A stretch of 64,000 bases of DNA from an uncultured Spirochaetia bacterium (lineage in GTDB: Bacteria; Spirochaetota; Spirochaetia; SZUA-6; Bin103). Location of the stretch: contig CATQHW010000002.1 in NCBI GenBank assembly GCA_958296075.1, positions 1,054,001 to 1,118,000 on the forward strand, written 5' to 3'. Below the pieces are notes generated by a model. It made no database searches, had not been told where the DNA came from, and saw only the letters and a program-made list of their open reading frames with translations. Of the stretch, positions 1-10,140 are shown one piece after another; the first letter of the stretch is position 1; each line of letters starts with the position of its first letter. A program made the translations under genes and the position numbers.

Positions 1-1
1 C

Positions 2-2940
2 TCCTCTATAGCGGAGAACGGCGGCACGACGACGGTGAGTGCGACGCTGAGTCACCCATCGAGCGAGGCGACGACGATCACGGTGACGGCGGTGGCGAAC
101 GCCTACACGGTGGGCTCTGACGCGACGATCACGATTGCGGCCGGTGAGACGGCGAACGCGACGGACACGGCGACGATCACTGCGGTGAACAACAGCAAGG
201 ACGAGCCGGACCGGAGCGTGACGGTGACGGGGAGCGCGCAGAACAGTCAGGGAGCGGGCGGTGTGACCGGCGCGTCGTTGACGATCACCGACGACGACGC
301 GGCGCCCACGGTGACGCTGGCGGTGGCGGATGCCTCGATCTCCGAGAGCGGTTCGACGACGGTGACGGCGACGCTTGGCCACCCATCGAGCGAGGCGACG
401 ACGATCACGGTGACGGCGGTGACGGGCGCCTACACGGTGGGCTCTGACGCGACGATCACGATTGCGGCTGGCGAGACGGCGAACGCGACGGACACGGCGA
501 CGATTGCTGCGGTGAACAACAGCAAGGACGAGCCGGACCGGAGCGTGACGGTGACGGGGAGCGCGCAGAACAGTCAGGGAGCTGGCACGGTGACCGGCGC
601 GTCGTTGACGATCACCGACGACGACGCGGCGCCCACGGTGACGCTGGCGGTGGCGGATGCCTCGATCTCCGAGAGCGGTTCGACGACGGTGAGTGCGACG
701 CTGAGTCACGCGTCGAGCGAGGCGACGACGATCACGGTGACGGCGGTGACCGGCGCGTACACGGTGGGCTCTGACGCGACGATCACGATTGCGGCTGGCG
801 AGACGGCGAACGCGACGGACACGGCGATGATCGTTGCGGTGAACAACAGCAAGGACGAGCCGGACCGGAGCGTGACGGTGACGGGGAGCGCGCAGAACAG
901 CCAGGGAGCGGGCGCGGTGACCGGCGCGTCGTTGACGATCACCGACGACGACGCGGGGCCGACGGTGACGCTGGCGGTGACGGACGGCTCGATCTCGGAG
1001 AACGGCGGCACGACGACGGTGAGTGCGACGCTGAGCCACCCATCGAGCGAGGCGACGACGATCACGGTGACGGCGGTGGCGAACGCCTACACGGTGGGGT
1101 CTGACGCGACGATCACGATTGCGGCTGGCGAGACGGCGAACGCGACGGACACGGCGACGATCGCTGCGGTGAACAACGACAAGGACGAGCCGGACCGGAG
1201 CGTGACGGTGACGGGGAGCGCGCAGAACAGTCAGGGAGCGGGCGGTGTGACCGGCGCGTCGTTGACGATCACCGACGACGACGCGGGGCCGACGGTGACG
1301 CTGGCGGTGACGGACGGCTCGATCGCGGAGAACAGCGGCACGACGACGGTGACCGCGACGCTGAGCCACGCGTCGAGCGAGGCGACGACGATCACGGTGA
1401 CGGCGGTGATGGGCGCCTACACGGTGGGGTCTGACGCGACGATCACGATTGCGGCGGGCGAGACGGCGAACGCGGCCGACACGGCGACGATCACTGCGGT
1501 GAACAACGACAAGGACGAGCCGAATCGGAGCGTGACGGTGACGGGCAGTGCGCAGAACAGCCAGGGAGCGGGCGCGGTGACCGGCGCGACGCTGACGATC
1601 ACCGACGACGACACGGCGCCCACGGCAGCGCTGGCGGTGACGGACGGCTCGATCTCGGAGAGCGGCGGGACGACGACGGTGAGTGCGACGCTGAGCCATG
1701 CGTCGAGCGAGGCGACGACGATCACGGTGACGGCGGTGACGGGGGCCTACACGGTGGGGTCTGACGCGACGATCACGATTGCGGCGGGCGAGACGGCGAA
1801 CGCGGCCGACACGGCGGTGATCACTGCGGTGAACAACGACAAGGACGAGCCGGACCGGAGCGTGACGGTGACGGGCAGTGCGCAGAACAGCCAGGGAGCG
1901 GGCACGGTGACCGGCGCAGCGTTGACGATCACCGACGACGAAAGCGCGCCGGCGGCGACGCTGGCGGTGGCGGCGAGTTCGATCTCGGAGAGCGGCGGGA
2001 CGACGACGGTGAGTGCGACGCTGAGCCATGCGTCGAGCGAGGCGACGACGATCACGGTGACGGCGGTGACGGGGGCCTACACGGTGGGGTCTGACGCGAC
2101 GATCACGATTGCGGCGGGCGAGACGGCGAACGCGGCCGACACGGCGGTGATCACTGCGGTGAACAACGACAAGGACGAGCCGGACCGGAGCGTGACGGTG
2201 ACGGGCAGTGCGCAGAACAGCCAGGGAGCGGGCGCGGTGACCGGCGCGACGCTGACGATCACCGACGACGACGCGGGGCCGACGGTGACGCTGGCGGTGA
2301 CGGACGGCTCGATCTCGGAGAACGGCGGGACGACGACGGTGAGTGCGACGCTGAGCCATGCGTCGAGCGCGGCGACGACGATCACGGTGACGGCGGTGAC
2401 GGGGGCCTACACGGTGGGGTCTGACGCGACGATCACGATTGCGGCTGGCGACACGGCGAACGCGGCGGACACGGCGGTGATCACTGCGGTGAACAACGAC
2501 AAGGACGAGCCGGACCGGAGCGTGACGGTGACGGGGAGCGCACAGAACAGCCAGGGAGCGGGCGCGGTGACCGGCGCGACGCTGACGATCACCGACGACG
2601 ACGCGGGGCCGACGGTGACGCTGGCGGTGGCGGACGCCTCGATCTCGGAGAACGGCGGGACGACGACGGTGAGTGCGACGCTGAGCCACCCATCGAGCGC
2701 GGCGACGACGATCACGGTGACGGCGGTGGCGAACGCCTACACGGTGGGCTCTGACGCGACGATCACGATTGCGGCTGGCGAGACGGCGAACGCGGCGGAC
2801 ACGGCGACGATCAACGCGGTGGACGACGCCATCGACAACGTGGTCGACCGGACGGCGACGGTGAGCGGAACGGCGCAGAACAGCCAGGGCGCAGGAACGG
2901 TGACGGGAGCGAGCCTCACCCTTACCGACGACGAGGGAGC
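2..2940 (+). repeat. Tandem array of 327-330 bp coding repeats
   Basis: Equivalent positions of the unit recur at 304, 631, 958, 1288, 1618, 1948, 2278, 2608 and 2938, so the period is 327 bp early in the array and exactly 330 bp later. Units are almost identical in DNA sequence, including synonymous positions, which points to recent duplication or gene conversion. Each encodes one roughly 110-residue extracellular module. The 327 versus 330 difference is one codon (SESGS versus SENGG plus T). The array probably continues upstream of the window. Confidence 0.95.
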
Positions 2941-5900
2941 GCCGGCGGCGACGCTGGTGCTGAGCCCGGCGACGATCGCCGAGCACGACGGGAGCGACCC
3001 TGGGTCGAGCACGGTGACGGCGACGCTGAATCGGGCGTCGAGCACGGACGTGACGCTGACGGTGGCGGCAACGGCGGGGACGGACGCGGCGGCGTCGGAC
3101 TTCAGTCTGTCGAGCACGACCACGCTGAGCATTGCGGCCGGCGCGACGACGAGCACCGGGACGGTGACGGTGACCGCGGTGGACAACGCGGTCGACGCGC
3201 CGGACAAGGGAGTGACGGTGTCGGCGACGGTAAGCGGGGACAGCGGGGTGGCGGCGCCGGCGAGCGTGACGCTGACGATCGAGGACGACGAGGCGGCGCC
3301 GGGGGTGACGCTGGCGGTGGCGGACAGCGCGATCGCCGAGAACGGCGGCACGACGACGGTGACGGCAACGCTGGACCATGCGTCGAGCGAGGCGACGATG
3401 ATCACGGTGACGGCGGTGGACGGCGCCTATACGGTGGGGTCAGACGCGACGATCACGATCGCGGCAGGTGAGACGGCGAACGCGACCGACACGGCGACGA
3501 TCACGGCGGTGGACGACGCCATCGATAACGTGGACGACCGCACGGTAACGGTGACGGGGACCGCGCAGAACAGCCAGGGCGTGGGGACGGTGACGGGAGC
3601 GAGCCTCACCCTTACCGACGACGAGGGAGCGCCGGCGGCGACGCTGGTGCTGAGTCCGGCGAAGATCGCCGAGCACGACGGGACGAACGCGGGGTCGAGC
3701 ACGGTGACGGCGACGCTGAACCGAGCGTCGAGCAAGGACGTGACGCTGACGGTGGCGGCGACGGCGGGGACGAACGCGGCGGCGAGCGACTTCAGTCTGT
3801 CGACCGAGGACACGCTCACCATCGCGGCCGGGGCGACGACGAGCACCGGCACGGTGACGGTGACGGCGGAGGACAACGCGGTCGACGCGCCGGACAAGGA
3901 AGTGACGGTATCGGCGGCGGTGAGCGGGGACAGCGGGGTGGCGGCGCCGGCGAGCGTGACGCTGACGATCGAGGACGACGAGGCGGCGCCGGGGGTGACG
4001 CTGGCGGTGGCCGACAGCGCGATCGACGAGAACGGCGGGACGACGACGGTGACCGCGACGCTGAGTCATGCGTCGAGCGCGGCGACGACGATCACGGTGA
4101 CGGCGGTGGACCGGGCCTACGCGGTGGGGACGGACGCGACGATCACGATCGCGGCGGGAGAGACGGCGAACGCGGCGGATAGCGTGACGATCACGGCCAT
4201 AGACAACGACGTACTCAGCGGCGACCGCGCGGTGACGGTGACGGGGACGGCGCAGAACAGCCAGGGCGTGGGGAGCGTGACCGGCGCGGCGCTGACCATC
4301 CGCGACGACGACGCCGGGGCGCCGTTCGCGATGAGCGGCTGGGTGGAGGATCAGGGTTGGACCGAGGGCCAGGCGATCACGCCGTTTACGCTGCCGGCAG
4401 CGATCGGCGGCAGCGGCGCGGTGAGTTACGAGTTGTCACCGGAGCTGCCCGCGGGCGTGAGCCGGAACGCCGACACCCGCGAGGTTTCCGGCACGCCGGA
4501 GGCGGTCATTGTGGAGACCGGATACACGTGGACCGCCACCGACAGCGGTGGTGCTACCGCGTACGTGACGTTCACCATCGAGGTCAAGAGAGGCCAGAGG
4601 GATTCACCTCCGGCTCCGGAGCCTCCGGAGCCGCCGGAGCTGGCTCCGGAGCCGCCGGAGGTCGTTCCGGTGAGGGTGTCGATCGGCGACGCGTCGATCA
4701 TGGAGGGCGACGGGCGCAGGGTCGAAGCCGAGTTCACGGTGAAGCTCGACCAGGCGAGCCAAGGGCCGGTCACGGTGGCGTTTGCGACCCGGGACGATAC
4801 CGCGACCGCCGGGGCCGATTACACGCACCACGCGGGGAGCGTGACCTTCGCGCCGGGCGAGACGAAACAGATGATCGCGGTGACGGTGCTGCCGGACACG
4901 ACGGTGGAGGCGACTGAAGAGTTTACGGTGACGCTGGTCGAGCAGGAGAACGTGGTGCTGGAGCGGGCGATGGCGCGGGGCACGATCGGCGACAACGACG
5001 TGGCGCTGCTGGCGATCGACGACACGCAGCTCCCGGAGGGCGACAGCGGAAAGCAATCGGCCTGGTTCGAGGTGCGGATGATCTCCAAGACCGAGCGGCC
5101 GGTTCTGCTGCGCTACACGACGATGGATGGGACGGCGCGCGCAGGTGAGGACTACGAAGCGGCGAGCGAGGAGCTGAGCTTCGCACCGGGCGAGGCGGCC
5201 AAGCGGTTCGCGGTGGCGGTGCTGGGCGACACGCTGCCGGAGGATCACGAGACGTTCGGGGTAACGCTGTACGACGCGGAGCAGCGCGACGCGAGTCAGG
5301 GGCTGGCGGCCGAGGGGGTGATCGAAGACGACGACAAGGAGCGGATGCGGCGCGGGCTGAAGCGGGCGTTGGCGGAGTTTGCGCGGGTAGTGGCGACGGA
5401 TGCGGTGGCGACGATCGGCGAGCGGTTCGCGGCGGGCGCTGCGGCGGAATCGCAGGTGACGCTGCACGGGCGGCGTCTGGGGCTGGCGGGGCTGGCGGAG
5501 AGTGCTGCCGCGGAGCCGGCGGGGGCGCCGGCGGAGTGGACGGCGTTCGAGGCGGAGAGCGCGGCGATGAGCCAGGTCGAATTCAGGGAGTTCCTGGCGG
5601 CGAGTTCGTTCGACGTGGTGGGGGGTGCGCCGCAGGACGCTGCGGCAGACGTGGCCGCAGACGGCGTGACCGCGGACGGCGGGCTGGACTGGAGCGTGTG
5701 GAGCCGGGGATCGCTGGGCCACTACAGCGGGCAGGATGAGAAGCCGAGCGCGGCCTGGGACGGTGGCGTGTACAGCGGATACCTGGGCGCGGACATCCGG
5801 GTGGCGCAACCGCTGGTGCTGGGGTTGGCGGTGTCGCACAGCGTGGGGACGACGCAGTATCGGGAGCCGGTGGACGGCACCGAGTTCAAGCTGGAGGTGG

Positions 5901-6817
5901 ACACTTCGCTGACGAGCGTGCTGCCGTACGCCCACTGGGAGCCGCTGGAGAGCCTGGACCTGTGGACGATCGCGGGCGCCGGAGTGGGCGGCAGCGCGCT
6001 GAAGCGGGAGAAGCAGCAGCCGCTGGAGACGCGCAACGTGCTGTGGCTGGGGGCGGCAGGAGGCCGGCTGACGGTGGTGTCGTGGAACGGGTTGGACGTG
6101 GCGCTGGCGACGGACGGCTACTATGCGTCGCTGGGTGCGGAGTCGGAGAAGCATCCGTGGCTGACGCAGGGTCTGGCGGCGGCGAAGGTAGGCCGGGTAC
6201 GGCTGCTGGCGGACACGCGCTACGACTGGCAGATAGGGAGCGCTGCGCGGCTGGGAGTGAACGTGGAAGCCGGCGGGCGCTGGGACACCGGCGACGCGGC
6301 GCAGGGATTGGGCGCGGAGATCGGCGGCGGTGTGGACTTCGAGCTTACGAGCCTGGGGCTGGGGCTGCGGGCGCACGGCCGCTATCTGCTGGCGCACCAG
6401 GATCGGCAGTTCCGGGACTGGGGAGCGAGCGCGGCGCTGTCGTTCGATCCGGGCGCGCCGGGTCGCGGGGTGGCGGTGACGGTGGCGCCGGAGTGGGGAG
6501 CGTCGAGCAGTCAGGTGGCGGACGTGTGGGGCGCAGCGCCCTTGCAGGCGAGCGCCGGCGGCGTCGAGCGTGAAGGCGCGGGGCTGCGCCCGGACCGGCT
6601 GGACGCGGAGTTGAGCTACGGCATCGAGACGGGCGGCGCTGGGCTGGTGACGTTCTACGGCGGGCTGTCGCAGGCACTGACCGACAGCGTGGTCTACCGG
6701 GTGGGCAGCCGCATGGACCTGGGCGCGCTGAGCGTGGACCTGTCGGCGGACCGGCAGGAACGCCCCGGCGGTTCGCCCGACTACCGACTCGAACTCGCCG
6801 GTACCCTGCACTGGTAA
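2..6817 (+). CDS. Giant repeat-rich autotransporter, 5' end missing
   Basis: The frame is already open at base 2, so the start and signal peptide lie outside the window; about 2270 residues are visible. Order: nine near-identical ~110-residue beta-sandwich repeats to about base 2940, each closing with LTITDDD; then units alternating between a second type (LVLSPATIAEHDG) and the first type to about 4310; an Ig-like (He_PIG-like) module with ELPAGVSRNADT at about 4320-4590; a Pro/Glu-rich linker near 4605-4665; two diverged Calx-beta modules at about 4670-5330; then a C-terminal barrel from about 5680. The chain ends in an aromatic (LHW), as outer-membrane barrels do. The likely role is a surface-displayed passenger, for example in adhesion or calcium-stiffened contact. 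The DDD-rich junctions would suit calcium, which is inference. The barrel is homologous to that of the protein at 22240-23757. Confidence 0.9.
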   Translation, partial: SSIAENGGTTTVSATLSHPSSEATTITVTAVANAYTVGSDATITIAAGETANATDTATITAVNNSKDEPDRSVTVTGSAQNSQGAGGVTGASLTITDDDAAPTVTLAVADASISESGSTTVTATLGHPSSEATTITVTAVTGAYTVGSDATITIAAGETANATDTATIAAVNNSKDEPDRSVTVTGSAQNSQGAGTVTGASLTITDDDAAPTVTLAVADASISESGSTTVSATLSHASSEATTITVTAVTGAYTVGSDATITIAAGETANATDTAMIVAVNNSKDEPDRSVTVTGSAQNSQGAGAVTGASLTITDDDAGPTVTLAVTDGSISENGGTTTVSATLSHPSSEATTITVTAVANAYTVGSDATITIAAGETANATDTATIAAVNNDKDEPDRSVTVTGSAQNSQGAGGVTGASLTITDDDAGPTVTLAVTDGSIAENSGTTTVTATLSHASSEATTITVTAVMGAYTVGSDATITIAAGETANAADTATITAVNNDKDEPNRSVTVTGSAQNSQGAGAVTGATLTITDDDTAPTAALAVTDGSISESGGTTTVSATLSHASSEATTITVTAVTGAYTVGSDATITIAAGETANAADTAVITAVNNDKDEPDRSVTVTGSAQNSQGAGTVTGAALTITDDESAPAATLAVAASSISESGGTTTVSATLSHASSEATTITVTAVTGAYTVGSDATITIAAGETANAADTAVITAVNNDKDEPDRSVTVTGSAQNSQGAGAVTGATLTITDDDAGPTVTLAVTDGSISENGGTTTVSATLSHASSAATTITVTAVTGAYTVGSDATITIAAGDTANAADTAVITAVNNDKDEPDRSVTVTGSAQNSQGAGAVTGATLTITDDDAGPTVTLAVADASISENGGTTTVSATLSHPSSAATTITVTAVANAYTVGSDATITIAAGETANAADTATINAVDDAIDNVVDRTATVSGTAQNSQGAGTVTGASLTLTDDEGAPAATLVLSPATIAEHDGSDPGSSTVTATLNRASSTDVTLTVAATAGTDAAASDFSLSSTTTLSIAAGATTSTGTVTVTAVDNAVDAPDKGVTVSATVSGDSGVAAPASVTLTIEDDEAAPGVTLAVADSAIAENGGTTTVTATLDHASSEATMITVTAVDGAYTVGSDATITIAAGETANATDTATITAVDDAIDNVDDRTVTVTGTAQNSQGVGTVTGASLTLTDDEGAPAATLVLSPAKIAEHDGTNAGSSTVTATLNRASSKDVTLTVAATAGTNAAASDFSLSTEDTLTIAAGATTSTGTVTVTAEDNAVDAPDKEVTVSAAVSGDSGVAAPASVTLTIEDDEAAPGVTLAVADSAIDENGGTTTVTATLSHASSAATTITVTAVDRAYAVGTDATITIAAGETANAADSVTITAIDNDVLSGDRAVTVTGTAQNSQGVGSVTGAALTIRDDDAGAPFAMSGWVEDQGWTEGQAITPFTLPAAIGGSGAVSYELSPELPAGVSRNADTREVSGTPEAVIVETGYTWTATDSGGATAYVTFTIEVKRGQRDSPPAPEPPEPPELAPEPPEVVPVRVSIGDASIMEGDGRRVEAEFTVKLDQASQGPVTVAFATRDDTATAGADYTHHAGSVTFAPGETKQMIAVTVLPDTTVEATEEFTVTLVEQENVVLERAMARGTIGDNDVALLAIDDTQLPEGDSGKQSAWFEVRMISKTERPVLLRYTTMDGTARAGEDYEAASEELSFAPGEAAKRFAVAVLGDTLPEDHETFGVTLYDAEQRDASQGLAAEGVIEDDDKERMRRGLKRALAEFARVVATDAVATIGERFAAGAAAESQVTLHGRRLGLAGLAESAAAEPAGAPAEWTAFEAESAAMSQVEFREFLAASSFDVVGGAPQDAAADVAADGVTADGGLDWSVWSRGSLGHYSGQDEKPSAAWDGGVYSGYLGADIRVAQPLVLGLAVSHSVGTTQYREPVDGTEFKLEVDTSLTSVLPYAHWEPLESLDLWTIAGAGVGGSALKREKQQPLETRNVLWLGAAGGRLTVVSWNGLDVALATDGYYASLGAESEKHPWLTQGLAAAKVGRVRLLADTRYDWQIGSAARLGVNVEAGGRWDTGDAAQGLGAEIGGGVDFELTSLGLGLRAHGRYLLAHQDRQFRDWGASAALSFDPGAPGRGVAVTVAPEWGASSSQVADVWGAAPLQASAGGVEREGAGLRPDRLDAELSYGIETGGAGLVTFYGGLSQALTDSVVYRVGSRMDLGALSVDLSADRQERPGGSPDYRLELAGTLHW

Positions 6818-6845
6818 CCCGCTCTCCATCGCCGGTGCCAGCCGA

Positions 6846-7058
6846 GCAGGAGCCGAGCTGGTAGACCTTGCCGAAGGTGGCGGCGTTGCCGGCGGCGCGG
6901 TCGTAGGCATGCAGCGGAAGACGCTGGCCGGCATTCCGTTCGTGGCGTACGTAGCGGTCGACCAGATGCTCGGTGAGGATCTTCGTGTACCCGTACCAGC
7001 CGGTGGTGTCGAGCGGCAGGGTGTCGATCCCGATCGGCTCGTCGATGCCGTCGGCTTC
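6846..7058 (-). pseudogene. Fragment of an NAD-dependent epimerase/dehydratase
   Basis: On the minus strand this stretch encodes EADGIDEPIGIDTLPLDTT, then WYGYTKILTEHLVDRYVR. This is recognisably the YxxxK active-site region of extended SDR sugar-nucleotide epimerases (usual form WYGxTKLxxEhL). There is no Rossmann N-terminus and no proper C-terminus, so it is an orphan internal piece. The frame stays open into flanking DNA only because the sequence is GC-rich. It occupies most of the otherwise geneless 335 bp between the autotransporter and the next gene. I see no other signal in that gap. Confidence 0.5.
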
Positions 7059-7152
7059 CGGCGCCTGTCTACCGGCGCGGACGCGCGTTGCGCCCGCGGA
7101 GTACGGTGTCACTCGTCGAGCGCGCTTCTCGAACCGCGCGGAGGTGGGCACT

Positions 7153-7995
7153 GTGGGCGAACATGCGATCACGCTGGGGTACGGCACGTACGCCATGCGC
7201 GAACTCGATATCTACGAGGCGTTGCCGCGACTGCGCGCGATCGGTTACCGGACGGTGGAGATCATGGGCGAGGAGGGGTGGGCTACCGCCCCGGCCGTGC
7301 TGGATCGGGATGGCCGCACGAGGCTCGCCGGCACGATCCGCGACCTGGGGCTCAACCTGTCGGCGGTGATGGCGATGATGCCGTTCTGCGAGGAGGGCGG
7401 GAGCCGGCGCGCGGTGCTGGAGAAGTTCCACGCCGTCTGCGGACTGGCCCGTGACCTGTGCCTGGACGCGGGGCCGGCGGTCGTCAGCTCGCCGCTCGGC
7501 GGCCGGCAGCCGCCCTGGGATGAAGGGCGCGAACGGATCGCCGCCGGCCTGGTCGAGTTCGCCGACGTCGCGCGCGAGCACGGCGCGGTCCTCGCGGTCG
7601 AGCCGCACGTCGGCAGCGCGCTCGACTCGCCGGAAAAGGCGGTGTGGCTGATGGAGCGAACCGATCATCCGGCGCTACGGCTCAACTTCGACATCAGCCA
7701 TTTCCACGTGCAGGGAATGGAGCTCCGGCGCTGCGTCGATCTCTGCCTGCCGCACGCCGTGTACGTCCACGTCAAGGACGGCTATCGCGACGACCGCGGC
7801 AAGGTGGTCTTCCAGCTTCCGGGGGAGGGGAGCCTCGACCTGCGTGCGTACTTCCGCCTGCTGGCGGAGCGCGGCGCGGCCGTCCCCGTCACCGCCGAGG
7901 TGAGCGCCATGATCTGGAAGCGGCGCGATTACGATCCGTGGGCGGCGGCGGAGCGCTCGTACGCCGCGCTGGCCGAAGCCAGGGACGGCCGCTAA
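7153..7995 (+). CDS. Sugar phosphate isomerase/epimerase family (TIM barrel)
   Basis: The product has about 280 residues and matches the xylose-isomerase-like/AP endonuclease 2 TIM-barrel family. It shows the barrel start ITLGYGTYAM, VEIMGEEGW, the metal-ligand strand AVEPHVGSA, then LNFDISHFHVQG, YVHVKDGY and a late glutamate in VTAEVS. These supply the usual Glu/Asp/His/Glu divalent-metal site. The longer open frame from 6973 runs through the epimerase relic, so I chose the GTG at 7153; a GTG at 7144 is equally possible. The substrate is unknown, probably a ketose, keto-acid or inosose-type compound. The 3' end overlaps the stop of the convergent family member at 7992 by 4 bp. Confidence 0.8.
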   Translation: MGEHAITLGYGTYAMRELDIYEALPRLRAIGYRTVEIMGEEGWATAPAVLDRDGRTRLAGTIRDLGLNLSAVMAMMPFCEEGGSRRAVLEKFHAVCGLARDLCLDAGPAVVSSPLGGRQPPWDEGRERIAAGLVEFADVAREHGAVLAVEPHVGSALDSPEKAVWLMERTDHPALRLNFDISHFHVQGMELRRCVDLCLPHAVYVHVKDGYRDDRGKVVFQLPGEGSLDLRAYFRLLAERGAAVPVTAEVSAMIWKRRDYDPWAAAERSYAALAEARDGR

Positions 7996-8753
7996 CGCCG
8001 ATATGCGTCCCACAGTGCCCGGTAGTACCGCAGGATGCGCTCCCCGTCGGGATTACCCGGGATCTCCGCCAGCGTGTAACCGGTGTAGCCGTCGCCGCGG
8101 AGCTTGGCGAACAGGTCGCGCCAGGGATAGGCGTTGTGCAGCTCGTTGATATGCACCAATCCGATCTTGTGACGCAGCAGCCCATAGGCTTCATCGATGG
8201 AGCCGTTTACCGCCTCCACCGGGTTCGAGTTCCAGCAGATGAACGCGTTGTCGTGGCCGGCGTGATCGATGATGGCGCGCATGCGGCGCGGCTGCTGGGT
8301 CTCGCGGCCGTGCACCTCGATCCTGACCGCGACGCCGAGGTCGGCCGCCGCTTGCGCGCACTCGCGGAGCGCCAGTCCGATCTGTTCCAAGGTCTTCTCC
8401 TCGGGGACTCCTGCCCCGGTCTGCAGACCGTTGGGGCGGACCTTGACGCCGGGACAGCCGAGGTCGGCGGCGAGCCGCGCGTAGGCGATGGTGCCTTCGA
8501 TATTCTTGCGCACGACGGCCGGATCGACGGCGTGGAACTCGAACGCGCTGCCGAGCCCCGCGATCTCCACTCCGGCGTCGGCGAACCTCTTGCGCACGTC
8601 GGCGCGATCGGCCGCGCTCAACTCCACTTCCACACCATGGGCGTGGGTGGTCCGGAGCTCGACGCCGGAGAATCCGGTCGCCGCGCACGTGCGGATGAGC
8701 GTGGCCAAGTCCCACTCGGCTCCGATCTGATACGTGACGAACCCGAGTTTCAC
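7992..8753 (-). CDS. Sugar phosphate isomerase/epimerase family (TIM barrel)
   Basis: A 253-residue TIM barrel with a GTG start (KLGFVTYQIG). Family landmarks are GFSGVELRTTHAHG, VKVRPNGLQ, VRIEVHGRE (metal Glu and His), ICWNSNPVEA (here Asn-Ser-Asn replaces the more usual D.xH strand), GLVHINELHN and YTLAEIPG (final Glu). It acts on an unidentified carbohydrate-like substrate in the cytoplasm. It faces the related gene 7153-7995 tail to tail with overlapping stops. The two are not close paralogues, so they probably act on different compounds. Confidence 0.8.
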   Translation of the reverse strand: MKLGFVTYQIGAEWDLATLIRTCAATGFSGVELRTTHAHGVEVELSAADRADVRKRFADAGVEIAGLGSAFEFHAVDPAVVRKNIEGTIAYARLAADLGCPGVKVRPNGLQTGAGVPEEKTLEQIGLALRECAQAAADLGVAVRIEVHGRETQQPRRMRAIIDHAGHDNAFICWNSNPVEAVNGSIDEAYGLLRHKIGLVHINELHNAYPWRDLFAKLRGDGYTGYTLAEIPGNPDGERILRYYRALWDAYRR

Positions 8754-8829
8754 GACAACATGGTAACGGGATGAGATTCGCCCCGTCCATGCGGTTCGAC
8801 CGAAGGCAGGCGATAAACCCGGCGGCCGG

Positions 8830-10107
8830 TCAGCTCCACAGGAGGTCGTGCGTGCGTTCGCGGTCCCATTCCGGGGTCGGCTCGAAGATTCCCGGCTCCT
8901 CGGGATCGACGAACTCGCGCAGGGCCTCGTGGTTCAGGTCCGCGAACCCCAGCCCGGGACCTTCCGGCACGGCGATGTGTCCATCTTGAATCAGGGGAAC
9001 CGGCAACCCGTCGACCAGGCTGCTCCAGCGTTCCAGGTCGTCGACCGAGTGATTCTCCACGACGATGCAGTTCTCCGTGGCCGCGGCGCAGTGCACGGCG
9101 GCCAGCGCCGCCACCGGCGACATCGCCATGTGCAGCGCCATCGCGATACCGCGCTCCTGGGCGGCGTCGCCGATCTTCCTGGTTTCCATGATTCCGCCGG
9201 CGGTCGCCGGATCGGGATGGGCCACGGCGATGGCCCGCTCCTGGAACAGATCGGCGAACCCCTCTTTCAAGTAGATGTCCTCACCCGTACAGATCGGCGT
9301 CGCGACCGCCTCCGACAGCCGCCGGTACTGATTGGTGAGCTGCCACGGGAGCATGTCCTCGTACCAGGCGAGCGAGAACCGGTCGAGCGCGCGGCCCAAC
9401 CGTATGCAGGACTCCAGGCCGAGGCGGCCGAAGTGGTCGGCGGCGAGCGGCACCTCGTAGCCGATCTCCTCCCGCACCGCCGCGACATATTCGCAGAGCG
9501 CGTCGATCCCGCGGTCGGTGATCTGAATGCCGGTGAACGGGTGCATCACGGCCGGACGGTCGAGCATCTCCGGCGGCGCGATCAGGCAGCCGGGCCGGCC
9601 GCGCAGCAGGTCGATGCCGACGTCCATCTTCAGGAAGCGGAAGCCGACTGCCATGCGCTGCTTGAGTCGGCGTCCCATCTCGCGGCCGTCCGCACAGGAC
9701 GGGGTGTCGCAGTAGCAGAGGACGCGGTCGCGGAAGCGGCCGCCGGCCAGGGCGTACGCCGGCGCGCCGTAGGCCTTGCCGGCAAGGTCGATCAGGGCCA
9801 TCTCCACGGCGCTGACCCCGCCGCCCTGCCGGCCGTGATGGCCGAACTGTTTGATGCGCCGGAACAGCCGCTCGACGTCGCACGGGTTCTCCCCGAGCAG
9901 CCGGGACTTGAGCATCAGGACGTACGTCTTGCTGGCGCCGTCGCGCACCTCGCCGAAGCCGCTGATCTCCTGATTGGTATCGATGCGGATCAGATAGCTG
10001 TTGAACGGGGCGGCCGCGAGCCGCGCGACCCGCAGGTCCGTGATCGCCAGCGCCGACGGGCGCGAATGCCGGGAAACGATGAGATATGATAGCAGATGAA
10101 GCGCCAC
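8830..10107 (-). CDS. Enolase-superfamily dehydratase (galactonate dehydratase-like)
   Basis: A 425-residue protein of the mandelate racemase/muconate lactonizing type. The N-terminal capping domain (AITDLRVARL to roughly residue 140) precedes the barrel. Likely catalytic and metal positions are LKMD, ADHFGR (Asp and His of the D.H strand), WYEDMLPW (Glu), CTGEDIYL (Glu) and LHMAMSP (His). This set fits acid-sugar dehydratases such as D-galactonate or mannonate dehydratase rather than racemases. The GTG start gives about 18 residues more than usual. A TATCAT hexamer at 10086-10091 lies inside that extension, so the true start is uncertain and no good internal ATG or GTG exists. Confidence 0.8.
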   Translation of the reverse strand: MALHLLSYLIVSRHSRPSALAITDLRVARLAAAPFNSYLIRIDTNQEISGFGEVRDGASKTYVLMLKSRLLGENPCDVERLFRRIKQFGHHGRQGGGVSAVEMALIDLAGKAYGAPAYALAGGRFRDRVLCYCDTPSCADGREMGRRLKQRMAVGFRFLKMDVGIDLLRGRPGCLIAPPEMLDRPAVMHPFTGIQITDRGIDALCEYVAAVREEIGYEVPLAADHFGRLGLESCIRLGRALDRFSLAWYEDMLPWQLTNQYRRLSEAVATPICTGEDIYLKEGFADLFQERAIAVAHPDPATAGGIMETRKIGDAAQERGIAMALHMAMSPVAALAAVHCAAATENCIVVENHSVDDLERWSSLVDGLPVPLIQDGHIAVPEGPGLGFADLNHEALREFVDPEEPGIFEPTPEWDRERTHDLLWS

Positions 10108-10140
10108 CGGGCATCTTGTTGACCTTGGCCCCGCGGCGCG

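Noticed and set aside
706..3897. Series of 102-222-residue minus-strand frames spaced 330 bp apart
   Set aside because: They mirror the repeat array of the autotransporter; Val/Ser/Ala-rich composition is the reverse complement of its codons and no independent start signal exists.
1..4310. Could the repeats be a CRISPR array?
   Set aside because: Units are 327-330 bp, fully coding and lack spacer-like unique segments; no CRISPR array or cas gene is visible anywhere.
4604..6934. 776-residue Arg/His/Pro-rich minus-strand frame
   Set aside because: Antisense to the autotransporter C-terminus; composition is a GC-rich shadow and no domain is recognisable.
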